Assembly (NCBI GenBank): GCA_002293315.1
Contig: DBCZ01000050.1
Location: 1 to 6,867, forward strand
DNA length: 6,867 nt
Source of the DNA: Ruminococcaceae bacterium UBA945
GTDB taxonomy: Bacteria > Bacillota > Clostridia > Oscillospirales > Acutalibacteraceae
Reading direction: 5' to 3'
Both the position numbers and the translations under genes were made by a program. Numbering within the stretch: position 1 is the stretch's first letter; each line of letters begins with the position of its first letter. Positions 1 to 5,791 of the stretch are shown piece by piece. Below the pieces are notes generated by a model. The model was given only the letters and a program-made list of their open reading frames with translations, ran no database searches and was not told where the DNA came from.

Positions 1-435
1 ACCTTTATCCGAAGCACCGGCCTGCTCGTGATTCCCTACTCCTTCTATGACGATTTCGTAACCGTCGGTGACCAGAAAATCACGAGTGAATTCAGCAGTG
101 GCGCAATGGTGCTGAACGTCTCAAAGGATGGCGGCTTTTCGCTGAAAGGCATAATCACCGACCCGATGTTCTCACCGCATCAAGAGGGTGTTTACACCAA
201 TGAAAACCGGCTACCGATGCGCTCAACCTATGCAAACGAGCTTATATATACGGTTTCAAGTCAATCCATAGTGGCTGTGAGCATGAGCGATTTAAGCTTC
301 GTATTGCAGGTGGATTTCTATGAAACAGAGGAATATGACCCTCCCGAAGTCATCTATGAAGCACCCGAGGTTACTCCCTCCCCGAACCCCGATGACTATT
401 CAGACCTGGAGCCCTTCCAGGATTATACTGAATAA
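1..435 (+). CDS. C-terminal part of a secreted beta-propeller domain protein (5' end outside window)
   Basis: The frame is open from base 1 to a TAA at 433-435, giving 144 visible residues, so the gene starts upstream; the GTG at 28 is only an internal Val codon. The visible part resembles the last blades of the 'secreted protein with C-terminal beta-propeller' family (Pfam Beta_propel type). It has a strand pattern ending in VLNVSKDGGFSLKGIITDP, then a conserved-looking RSTYANELIYTVSSQSIVAVSMSDL stretch (here split: RSTYANELIYTV, then SSQSIVAVSMSDL), which matches the family's 'R-x-x-Y-x-x-x-L-Y-T-V-S' blade. After about residue 110 the chain becomes acidic and proline-rich (EYDPPEVIYEAPEV through SDLEPFQDYTE) and probably disordered. 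There is no LPXTG motif or C-terminal membrane helix, so any anchor or signal peptide must lie in the missing N-terminal part. Members are usually exported or membrane-tethered in Firmicutes; their biochemical role is poorly known. The assignment rests on pattern recognition of a short fragment. Confidence 0.72.
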   Translation, partial: TFIRSTGLLVIPYSFYDDFVTVGDQKITSEFSSGAMVLNVSKDGGFSLKGIITDPMFSPHQEGVYTNENRLPMRSTYANELIYTVSSQSIVAVSMSDLSFVLQVDFYETEEYDPPEVIYEAPEVTPSPNPDDYSDLEPFQDYTE

Positions 436-438
436 GCC

Positions 439-1131
439 ATGCGGAAAATATCAGAAAGCAATTTATATGAGCCCGTGCGGGATTATCTCTCATCTCTCGG
501 CTATGACGTAAAGGCCGAGGTGCGCGGCTGTGACGTTACCGCCGTAAAAGGGGATGAGCTCATCGTAGTGGAGCTGAAAACAGGCTTCACGATGGAGCTT
601 ATCTATCAGGGGCTTGAGAGGCAGCGCATTGCGGAGAGCGTCTATCTGGCCGTGCCGCTGCCCAAACGCGGCTACATGGCGCCGAGGTATCATGACATGC
701 TTCGGCTGTGCAGGAAGCTTGAGCTCGGCTTGATTTTCGTCGGCTTCACAAGCGAAGGCAAGCCGCAGATAGACGTCGCGGTTAACCCGGAAATCTTCAA
801 AGGCATAAGAAAAGACAAACGCGAGAGGCTCGCTGTTCTAACCGAGCATAACGGCAGAACCGGAAGCCTCAACACAGGCGGCGTGACCCGGCGAAAAATC
901 ATGACAGTATACAAAGAACAGGCCCTGCGCATAGCAAAGCTTCTGAGAGACGCCGGCGAGCAGACCGCCGCCGAAGTGAGGGCTGAAACCGGCATTGAGA
1001 AAGCCGCGGTAATCCTCGGCAGGAATTACTATAAATGGTATGCCGTCACCGCCAAGATTGGCAAAAACAATATCTATGCCGTTACGGAAGCAGGCTTAAA
1101 AGCCCTAAAAGAATATGAGGATTTGCTGTAA
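439..1131 (+). CDS. DUF2161 family PD-(D/E)XK nuclease-like protein with C-terminal winged-helix-like domain
   Basis: This is a complete 230-residue protein. Residues 1-75 carry a PD-(D/E)XK phosphodiesterase core: E11 in the first helix (LYEPVRDYL), D32 after the first strand (VRGCD), then E45-x-K47 in VVELKTG, with Q57 in the next helix. All key positions are present, so metal-dependent phosphodiester cleavage is plausible, although no activity is established for the family as far as I know. Residues 138-156 hold the characteristic HNGRTGSLNTGG linker, and residues 157-228 look like a winged helix (TAAEVRAETGI followed by a small beta wing and a final helix), suggesting DNA binding. The start is the first ATG, three bases after the preceding stop. 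No good Shine-Dalgarno is visible at the right distance, so translation may be coupled to the upstream gene. The protein is cytoplasmic, with no signal peptide or membrane segment. It is followed by a strong hairpin. It could be a DNA repair or housekeeping nuclease, or a nuclease-fold regulator; there is no methylase or toxin partner beside it to suggest restriction or defence. Confidence 0.85.
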   Translation: MRKISESNLYEPVRDYLSSLGYDVKAEVRGCDVTAVKGDELIVVELKTGFTMELIYQGLERQRIAESVYLAVPLPKRGYMAPRYHDMLRLCRKLELGLIFVGFTSEGKPQIDVAVNPEIFKGIRKDKRERLAVLTEHNGRTGSLNTGGVTRRKIMTVYKEQALRIAKLLRDAGEQTAAEVRAETGIEKAAVILGRNYYKWYAVTAKIGKNNIYAVTEAGLKALKEYEDLL

Positions 1132-1168
1132 AAAAGGCCTCCCGATGCAGATTAATCGGGAGGCTTTC
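1132..1168. terminator. Bidirectional rho-independent terminator between convergent genes
   Basis: A perfect 10-bp stem (1137-1146 GCCTCCCGAT pairing with 1155-1164 ATCGGGAGGC) encloses an 8-base loop. The run of A at 1130-1135 gives a clean T tract on the minus strand, so the hairpin is strongest as terminator of the GH3 gene, whose stop is at 1176. On the plus strand only TTT follows, giving weaker termination for the DUF2161 gene that ends at 1131. Confidence 0.88.
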
Positions 1169-1175
1169 GTAAGTC

Positions 1176-3443
1176 TTATGAATTGAGAAGCTGAACAAGC
1201 CCCTCTGCCTGTTCCTTGGTAAACTTATTCCCTCCCATTGCACCCATAGCCGATGTAAGGGTTCTGAGCGGAATGTTTCCGATCATTTCCATCAAGGCTT
1301 CTTTTGAGCCCAGAACTGATGCTACGCCGTCAATATCCATGCCTGTATTGGCCTGTTGCATCATCTGCCCGACTATCTCCTGCCCCTTCGGGTTGCTCAT
1401 AATGTCGCCGAGTGTGCTGTTAATCGTAAACACCCTCTTTATCTGCGTTGTAGATTTCACCGCGACCGCGCTCTCAAGGACTATTTCCCTGCTTGACTTG
1501 CCGATGAGGATTTTATACTCACCGCTCTCAACATGCCAACCATTAAGCTCCGTATTGTAATACGCAAACGCGCGTTTATTCAGCTTAAACTCAACCGTCT
1601 TCTCTTCTCCCGGTTGAAGCGATACTTTCTCAAAACCACGCAGTTCCTTATCGGACTTGATTGTTCCGCCCGGCACACAGTTATTTCCCACATAAAGCTG
1701 CACTATTTCCTTGCCCTCTCGGCTTCCAGTGTTCTTAACCTTGCATGTCACCGTAAGCGTTTCCGTGTCATCCATTTCGTTTTTGTCAAGCGTTAGTTCT
1801 CCATAGTCAAAGTTTGTGTATGAAAGCCCGTGTCCGAACGGGAACAACACATCCGCCTTTTTCTTGTCATAATATCTGTAGCCCACGAAGATACCCTCGC
1901 GGTACTCAGCCTTATCCCCCTCGCCGATATAGTAAAGATAGGATGGGTTATCCTCCAAGCGGTGCGGAAATGTCTCTGCAAGCTTGCCGGAGGGATTTAC
2001 GTCGCCGAAGATAATATCATTCACCGCCGCACCGACGGCCTCCCCGCCGAGATAGGCGTAAAGCACCGCTTTGACGCTGCCAATCCACGGCATTTCAATC
2101 GCCCCGCCGCACTCAACCACTATGACGATATTCTGCTGAACTTTGGCAACCTCTTCAATCAGCTTCTCCTGACACACGGGGATTTTCATGTTTGCCCTGT
2201 CAAATCCTTCTGATTCCAGTGCATCCGGTATGCCGATAAAGATAACTGCGGCATCGGCATTTTGGGCGGTTTTAACCGCTTCCGCGAGCAGATCGTCGTC
2301 TGTTCTGTCCTCTTCAGTTATATAGCCCTGCGCGTAAGCAATATTTATCCCCTTCGCCGCTTCAATCGAGTTTGTCACCTTATATGAATTCACATGCGAG
2401 CTTCCGCCGCCCTGGAACCGCGGGCTTTCGGCAAATTTCCCCAAGAAGGCATATGTGCCGGATTTACAAAGCGGGAGTATGCCGTCATTCTTCAATAGCG
2501 GCATTGACTCTGCCGCAAGATTTCTCGCGAATTCATGGTCGCGCTCATAGTCAAATACCGCGCCCTCTTTCCGGTTTTCCATATACGCGTAAACCTGTTT
2601 GAGTATTCTCTCAACGGTTAAATCGAGTTTTTCCATACTGATTTTGCCTGATTTCACTGCCTCAAGCACAAATGCGTCATTTTCAGTGGAATTGCCGGGC
2701 ATTTCCAAATCCATGCCCGCAATAATGCCCTCAACACGGTCATTTACCGCACCCCAATCACTCACCACGGCGTTTTCAAATCCCCACTCATCACGAAGGA
2801 TTTCCGTGAGCAGCCTGTGATTATCTGAAGCAAAAGTGCCGTTTATCTTGTTGTAAGAGCACATAACCGTCCTCGGCTTAGAGTTCTTTACGGCAATTTC
2901 AAACGCAGGCAGATAAATCTCACGGAACGTGCGCTCGTCCACAATGCTGTCGCTCGTCATACGGCGGTGTTCCTGGCTGTTCGCCGCGAAATGCTTTATG
3001 CTTGTGCCGATGTTTTGGCTCTGCACGCCATCAATGTACGCTGCGGCAAGTTCACCGGAGAGATACGGGTCTTCCGAATAATACTCAAAATTCCTTCCGC
3101 ATAGCGGCGAACGCTTGATATTCACCGCGGGACCAAGCAAAATGCCCACATCTAACGCCTGGCACTCTTCGCCGAGCACTTCGCCGGACCTTCTGATTAA
3201 ATCTCTGTCAAATGAATTCGCCACACATGCGCCCGTAGGAAAGCTTATCGCCTTTACACTTTCGTGTATGCCAAGATGATCTGCTGCGCCCTCCTGCTTC
3301 CTAACACCGCACGGACCATCCGTCACCGTCATCGGCGGAATGCCAAGCCTTTCTATGCCCTGTGTCTGCCAAAAATTAGCGCCTGAACACATGCTTGCCT
3401 TTTCCTCCAACGTCATCTGCGAAACCAAACTTTTTATATCCAT
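1176..3443 (-). CDS. Glycoside hydrolase family 3, beta-glucosidase type, cytoplasmic
   Basis: This complete 755-residue enzyme should release the terminal non-reducing beta-linked sugar (typically glucose) from oligosaccharides by a retaining mechanism. Domains in order: a TIM barrel at about 1-290, with substrate-site D42 (VTDGPCG), R117 (GRNFEYYSEDP), K150-H151 and the nucleophile D229 in VVSDWGA; an alpha/beta sandwich at about 313-540, with the acid/base E412 in ESEGFDR; a fibronectin III-like domain at about 560-655 (ending HVESGEYKILIG); and a helical extension at 660-755. There is no PA14 insertion between the barrel and the sandwich. With no signal peptide it acts in the cytoplasm, so its substrates must be imported oligosaccharides, glycosides or similar. 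The ATG start is fixed by AAGGAGG seven bases upstream. It appears to be transcribed alone, with a terminator on each side. GH3 beta-glucosidases and beta-xylosidases are hard to separate by eye; the architecture and ESEG motif favour beta-glucosidase. The family is certain, the exact sugar is not. Confidence 0.93.
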   Translation of the reverse strand: MDIKSLVSQMTLEEKASMCSGANFWQTQGIERLGIPPMTVTDGPCGVRKQEGAADHLGIHESVKAISFPTGACVANSFDRDLIRRSGEVLGEECQALDVGILLGPAVNIKRSPLCGRNFEYYSEDPYLSGELAAAYIDGVQSQNIGTSIKHFAANSQEHRRMTSDSIVDERTFREIYLPAFEIAVKNSKPRTVMCSYNKINGTFASDNHRLLTEILRDEWGFENAVVSDWGAVNDRVEGIIAGMDLEMPGNSTENDAFVLEAVKSGKISMEKLDLTVERILKQVYAYMENRKEGAVFDYERDHEFARNLAAESMPLLKNDGILPLCKSGTYAFLGKFAESPRFQGGGSSHVNSYKVTNSIEAAKGINIAYAQGYITEEDRTDDDLLAEAVKTAQNADAAVIFIGIPDALESEGFDRANMKIPVCQEKLIEEVAKVQQNIVIVVECGGAIEMPWIGSVKAVLYAYLGGEAVGAAVNDIIFGDVNPSGKLAETFPHRLEDNPSYLYYIGEGDKAEYREGIFVGYRYYDKKKADVLFPFGHGLSYTNFDYGELTLDKNEMDDTETLTVTCKVKNTGSREGKEIVQLYVGNNCVPGGTIKSDKELRGFEKVSLQPGEEKTVEFKLNKRAFAYYNTELNGWHVESGEYKILIGKSSREIVLESAVAVKSTTQIKRVFTINSTLGDIMSNPKGQEIVGQMMQQANTGMDIDGVASVLGSKEALMEMIGNIPLRTLTSAMGAMGGNKFTKEQAEGLVQLLNS

Positions 3444-3450
3444 GATACAG

Positions 3451-3457
3451 CCTCCTT
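3451..3457 (-). promoter_or_regulatory. Ribosome binding site of the GH3 gene
   Basis: Read on the minus strand, AAGGAGG lies seven bases before the ATG at 3443-3441. It is a near-perfect anti-16S match at ideal spacing and fixes this start codon. Confidence 0.9.
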
Positions 3458-3471
3458 ATAGTTATAGCTCA

Positions 3472-3500
3472 ATAGTAGCACTTCAACATAGCATATACAA
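3472..3500 (-). promoter_or_regulatory. Possible extended -10 promoter for the GH3 gene
   Basis: On the minus strand, TTGTAT (3500-3495) and TGC-TACTAT (3480-3472, a TGn-extended -10) are separated by 17 bases. Both hexamers are imperfect (3/6 and 4/6), but the TG extension and spacing are right. A start near 3465 would give a short leader that just includes the AAGGAGG. The gap 3444-3566 must hold the GH3 promoter because a terminator precedes it, but which hexamers are used is uncertain. Confidence 0.35.
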
Positions 3501-3515
3501 TACGCAATAAAAAAG

Positions 3516-3530
3516 TTTACACAATGTCAA
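3516..3530. promoter_or_regulatory. 15-bp imperfect palindrome upstream of the GH3 gene, possible operator
   Basis: On the minus strand this reads TTGACA-TTG-TGTAAA, so TTnACA pairs with TGTnAA across a 3-base centre, with five of six positions symmetric. It sits about 58 bases upstream of the transcription start implied by the proposed promoter, a position typical of activator sites. The left half is also a perfect -35 hexamer, but no acceptable -10 lies 16-18 bases downstream of it (17 gives TTGCGT). An operator for a sugar-responsive regulator is an inference from position and symmetry only; it does not fit the catabolite-repression (cre) consensus. Confidence 0.4.
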
Positions 3531-3535
3531 TATTT

Positions 3536-3563
3536 AAGCCCGTCACAATCATGTGACGGGCTT
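3536..3563 (-). terminator. Rho-independent terminator at the end of the transport-deaminase operon
   Basis: A 12-bp perfect stem (3536-3547 AAGCCCGTCACA with 3552-3563 TGTGACGGGCTT) has a 4-base loop and begins a few bases after the amidohydrolase stop at 3567. On the minus strand the tail is TTAAATATT, T-rich but interrupted. The stem is strong enough for a convincing terminator, separating this operon from the GH3 gene downstream. Confidence 0.8.
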
Positions 3564-3566
3564 TGC

Positions 3567-4829
3567 TTATCTCATTCTGTCTATGATTTCATTTGCCTTT
3601 TGATAGATATACTCAGGCTTTTCGCCGACGAAAAACTCACCGTTTTCATAGAGGATTTCACCGTTTATCATCGTCAGCTTCACGTTTTCTTTGCTCCCGC
3701 TGTAAACCAGATTCTTTATCTCGTGGTTCACGGGCTGCATATTCGGGCGGTGCATGTCAATTACGGTCAAATCAGCGTTTTTGCCGGCGGCGAGACTGTC
3801 GCATTCGGTCAGGCGCATAATCCTCGCGCCCGTAACGCACGCCATCTTCAGCACGTCTTCGGCAGGCAGGGCTGCGGCATTGTCAAGCCGCAGCTTTTGC
3901 AAGCCGGTCATGAGGAACATTTCGCGGAACATATCAAGGCAGTTGTTGCTCGCCGGGCCGTCTGTGCCAATGCCCACGTCTATGCCCATGCTCAGCATAT
4001 CGATTATCCGCGCTATGCCGCTCGCGAGCTTAGTGTTGCTGCCCGGGCAGCTCACGATTGCCATATTGCGCTTTTTCATTATGCTCAAATCGTCGTCTGT
4101 CATATGCACACAGTGATAAGCCCCGCCGCCATAATTGAATATGCCGAAGCTGTCAATCCATGCCGTGGGCGTCATGCCGGTTCTCTCAAGGCATTCGTTC
4201 ACCTCGCGGAGGCTCTCGCTGCTGTGTGTGAAAATCGGCAGTCTGCGCCTATTTACCAGTTCGCCGATTTCTTTAAGAAGCTCCGGCGAACACGTGTATT
4301 CCGCGTGAAAACCCAGACACGCGCCGATTCGCTCATGCATGGCGTTCAGCCTGTCATATTCCGCTTCTGTCTCTTCCACGCTGCCGCCGAAATTATTCAG
4401 CCCGTTGACCGTCACCGTGCGGAAGCCGCTGTCAATCGACGCCCGCGCCATCTCATCGGCCATATACATATCCATGTTGCACGTCATACCCGAGGAAAGA
4501 TACTCCATAATCGCGAGACGCGAGAGCCAGTAGACATCCTCCGGCGTGAGCTTGGCCTCCATCGGGAACACCTGATGGTGCAGCCAGTCAAGAAGCGGCA
4601 AATCGTCAGCAAAGCTGCGCAGGAAAGTCATGCCTGAATGCGTGTGCGCGTTCTTGAAACCCGGAATCAGCAAATTGCCGTCCAAGTCTATTTCTCTGTC
4701 GAATATTATATCCGCCTCTTTTGACGCGCCGACATAAGCGATTTTGCCGCCATTCGTCCATAGCTCATCGACAAAAGCCGTGCCGTTTTCCATCGTGCAA
4801 ATCTTTCCGTTATAAAAACGTATATTCAT
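3567..4829 (-). CDS. Amidohydrolase of the MTA/SAH (nucleoside) deaminase group
   Basis: This complete 420-residue protein belongs to the COG0402 amidohydrolases (MtaD-like), which hydrolytically deaminate purine bases or nucleosides such as 5'-methylthioadenosine, S-adenosylhomocysteine or adenosine. Residues 1-55 form the N-terminal beta sandwich strands and lead into the barrel at IPGFKNAHTH. The zinc site appears complete: H62 and H64 (HTH), H202 (FTHSSES) and D290 (GIGTDGPASNN). E205 and H239 (YHCVHM) fill the usual catalytic positions, and H175 (FHAEYTCS) lies where family members bind the ribose or base. The chain then returns to the sandwich (KNADLTVID, VKLTMINGEILYENG). It is cytoplasmic. 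The ATG follows the upstream permease stop by two bases, and the SD overlaps that stop, so it is the last gene of the nucleoside importer operon. This context favours an imported nucleoside over a salvage by-product, but the substrate is open: adenosine, guanosine, 5'-deoxyadenosine, MTA/SAH or a related base are all possible. Confidence 0.87.
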   Translation of the reverse strand: MNIRFYNGKICTMENGTAFVDELWTNGGKIAYVGASKEADIIFDREIDLDGNLLIPGFKNAHTHSGMTFLRSFADDLPLLDWLHHQVFPMEAKLTPEDVYWLSRLAIMEYLSSGMTCNMDMYMADEMARASIDSGFRTVTVNGLNNFGGSVEETEAEYDRLNAMHERIGACLGFHAEYTCSPELLKEIGELVNRRRLPIFTHSSESLREVNECLERTGMTPTAWIDSFGIFNYGGGAYHCVHMTDDDLSIMKKRNMAIVSCPGSNTKLASGIARIIDMLSMGIDVGIGTDGPASNNCLDMFREMFLMTGLQKLRLDNAAALPAEDVLKMACVTGARIMRLTECDSLAAGKNADLTVIDMHRPNMQPVNHEIKNLVYSGSKENVKLTMINGEILYENGEFFVGEKPEYIYQKANEIIDRMR

Positions 4830-4831
4830 TT

Positions 4832-5791
4832 CTACCTCTTACTCTTATCATAAATTTCACCCAGTGCTCTGGGCGCGCGGTTGCTCTTGCTGAAGAACGC
4901 CAACAGAAGCAGTGTCAGGATATACGGCAGTGTCATTGCAAGGTCGGTAACGCTTGAAGACATCTCAAGATATTTCACGAGCTGATATGCCCCGCTTCTC
5001 GCAAAGCCGAAAATCAGGCAGGCCGCAAACGTCGGCATGATTTTCCAGTTGCCGAAAATCAGCGCGGCAATCGCGAGATAACCCGCACCGAAGTATACCG
5101 ACGGCGAGAAGTTCGTCGAGATTGAATAAGCAAAGCACATGCCGCCTATTCCGCTCAGCGCACCGGAAATCATCACAGCCGAGAAGCGCACCCTTGCAAC
5201 ATTTATGCCCGCCGCGTCAACCGCCTGAGGGTTATCTCCGCTGGCTCTCAGGTGCATGCCGAAGCGCGTGCGGTAGAGAATAAACCACATCACAACAAGC
5301 AGCACGAGGATAATTATCTCAAACGGGTAGAAATTCGTAAAAATCGCGCCGATTACGGGGATTTCCGAAATCACGGGGATTGTGATTCTCGGCGATACGC
5401 CCAGCAGGAATTTATTTGAAGACTGCCCGAAGAAGCTTGTGTTGATTTGGTTCGTCAAAAAGCCCGTCAGCGCGACGGAGAGAATGTTGATAACCACACC
5501 ACTTATTACTTGATTCGCCTGAAATTTTATGCAGAGCAGCGCGTGAAGCGTCGCGAAGATGCCGCCGCCCGCCGCCGCAAAGAGGAACGCGAGGTACATC
5601 GGCACGCTTGAGCCCGGCTCAAAGAAACCGCCGCAGAACGCTACGAATAGCCCGCCGGTGAAGGCGCCGAAGCCGAGAAGCCCCTCTAAGGCAAGGTTCG
5701 TGATTCCGCTTCTCTCGGAATATATCCCGCCTATCGCGATTATCAGGAGCGGCAGGGCGAACGAAAGGCCGTCAATTATGACCATATTCAT
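4832..5791 (-). CDS. nupQ: Nucleoside ABC transporter permease, NupQ/YufQ type (permease 2)
   Basis: This complete 319-residue inner-membrane permease belongs to the branched-chain/ribose-type permease superfamily, in the BmpA-associated nucleoside importer subgroup (COG1079). The N-terminal signature ALPLLIIAIGGIYSERSGITNLALEG (here residues 12-37, split as ALPLLIIAIGG and IYSERSGITNLALEG) is typical of NupQ. About eight hydrophobic segments are visible (roughly 7-25, 39-55, 64-88, 96-112, 156-173, 203-223, 235-265, 285-301). The cytoplasmic loop ASGDNPQAVDAAGI at 183-196 is the EAA-like contact with the ATPase. The length matches the family. It should pair with the neighbouring permease 1 to form the channel, with an ATPase and a lipoprotein binding protein encoded upstream. 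The ATG is supported by AAGGAGG nine bases before it and overlaps the upstream stop in an ATGA. The nupQ symbol reflects family similarity to the Bacillus gene; the substrate of this transporter may differ within nucleosides and related compounds. Confidence 0.9.
   Translation of the reverse strand: MNMVIIDGLSFALPLLIIAIGGIYSERSGITNLALEGLLGFGAFTGGLFVAFCGGFFEPGSSVPMYLAFLFAAAGGGIFATLHALLCIKFQANQVISGVVINILSVALTGFLTNQINTSFFGQSSNKFLLGVSPRITIPVISEIPVIGAIFTNFYPFEIIILVLLVVMWFILYRTRFGMHLRASGDNPQAVDAAGINVARVRFSAVMISGALSGIGGMCFAYSISTNFSPSVYFGAGYLAIAALIFGNWKIMPTFAACLIFGFARSGAYQLVKYLEMSSSVTDLAMTLPYILTLLLLAFFSKSNRAPRALGEIYDKSKR
4834..4840 (-). promoter_or_regulatory. Ribosome binding site of the amidohydrolase gene, overlapping the permease 2 stop
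   Basis: AAGAGGT on the minus strand lies four bases before the ATG at 4829-4827. It includes the last sense codon and the T of the TAG of the upstream permease, so the two genes are probably translationally coupled. It supports the chosen ATG. Confidence 0.6.

Noticed and set aside
28..30. GTG as a start for the first plus-strand gene
   Set aside because: The frame is open upstream to the window edge and the preceding residues (IRSTGLL) continue the same beta-strand pattern, so it is an internal Val codon.
1830..2213. A 127-codon plus-strand open frame opposite the GH3 gene
   Set aside because: It lies wholly within the GH3 coding region, has no family resemblance and is explained as a shadow of the real gene.
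3461..3466. TATAAC on the minus strand as the -10 box of the GH3 gene
   Set aside because: It is a 5/6 match, but no -35 lies at 16-18 bases and a start from it would fall in or at the ribosome binding site.
3525..3530. TTGACA on the minus strand as the -35 of the GH3 promoter
   Set aside because: The hexamer is perfect, but the 17-base partner is TTGCGT and the nearest TATA-like words are 22 or more bases away; I kept it only as part of the palindrome.
3600..4637. A 345-codon open frame on the plus strand opposite the amidohydrolase
   Set aside because: It is exactly antisense to a confidently identified enzyme, its product is overrich in His, Ala and Arg as expected from a complementary strand, and it has no recognisable domain.
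5559..5578. GCC/GCCG-rich run that looks like a short tandem repeat
   Set aside because: It encodes the Ala-Ala-Ala-Gly-Gly-Gly stretch of a membrane segment in permease 2 and is not a regular repeat.
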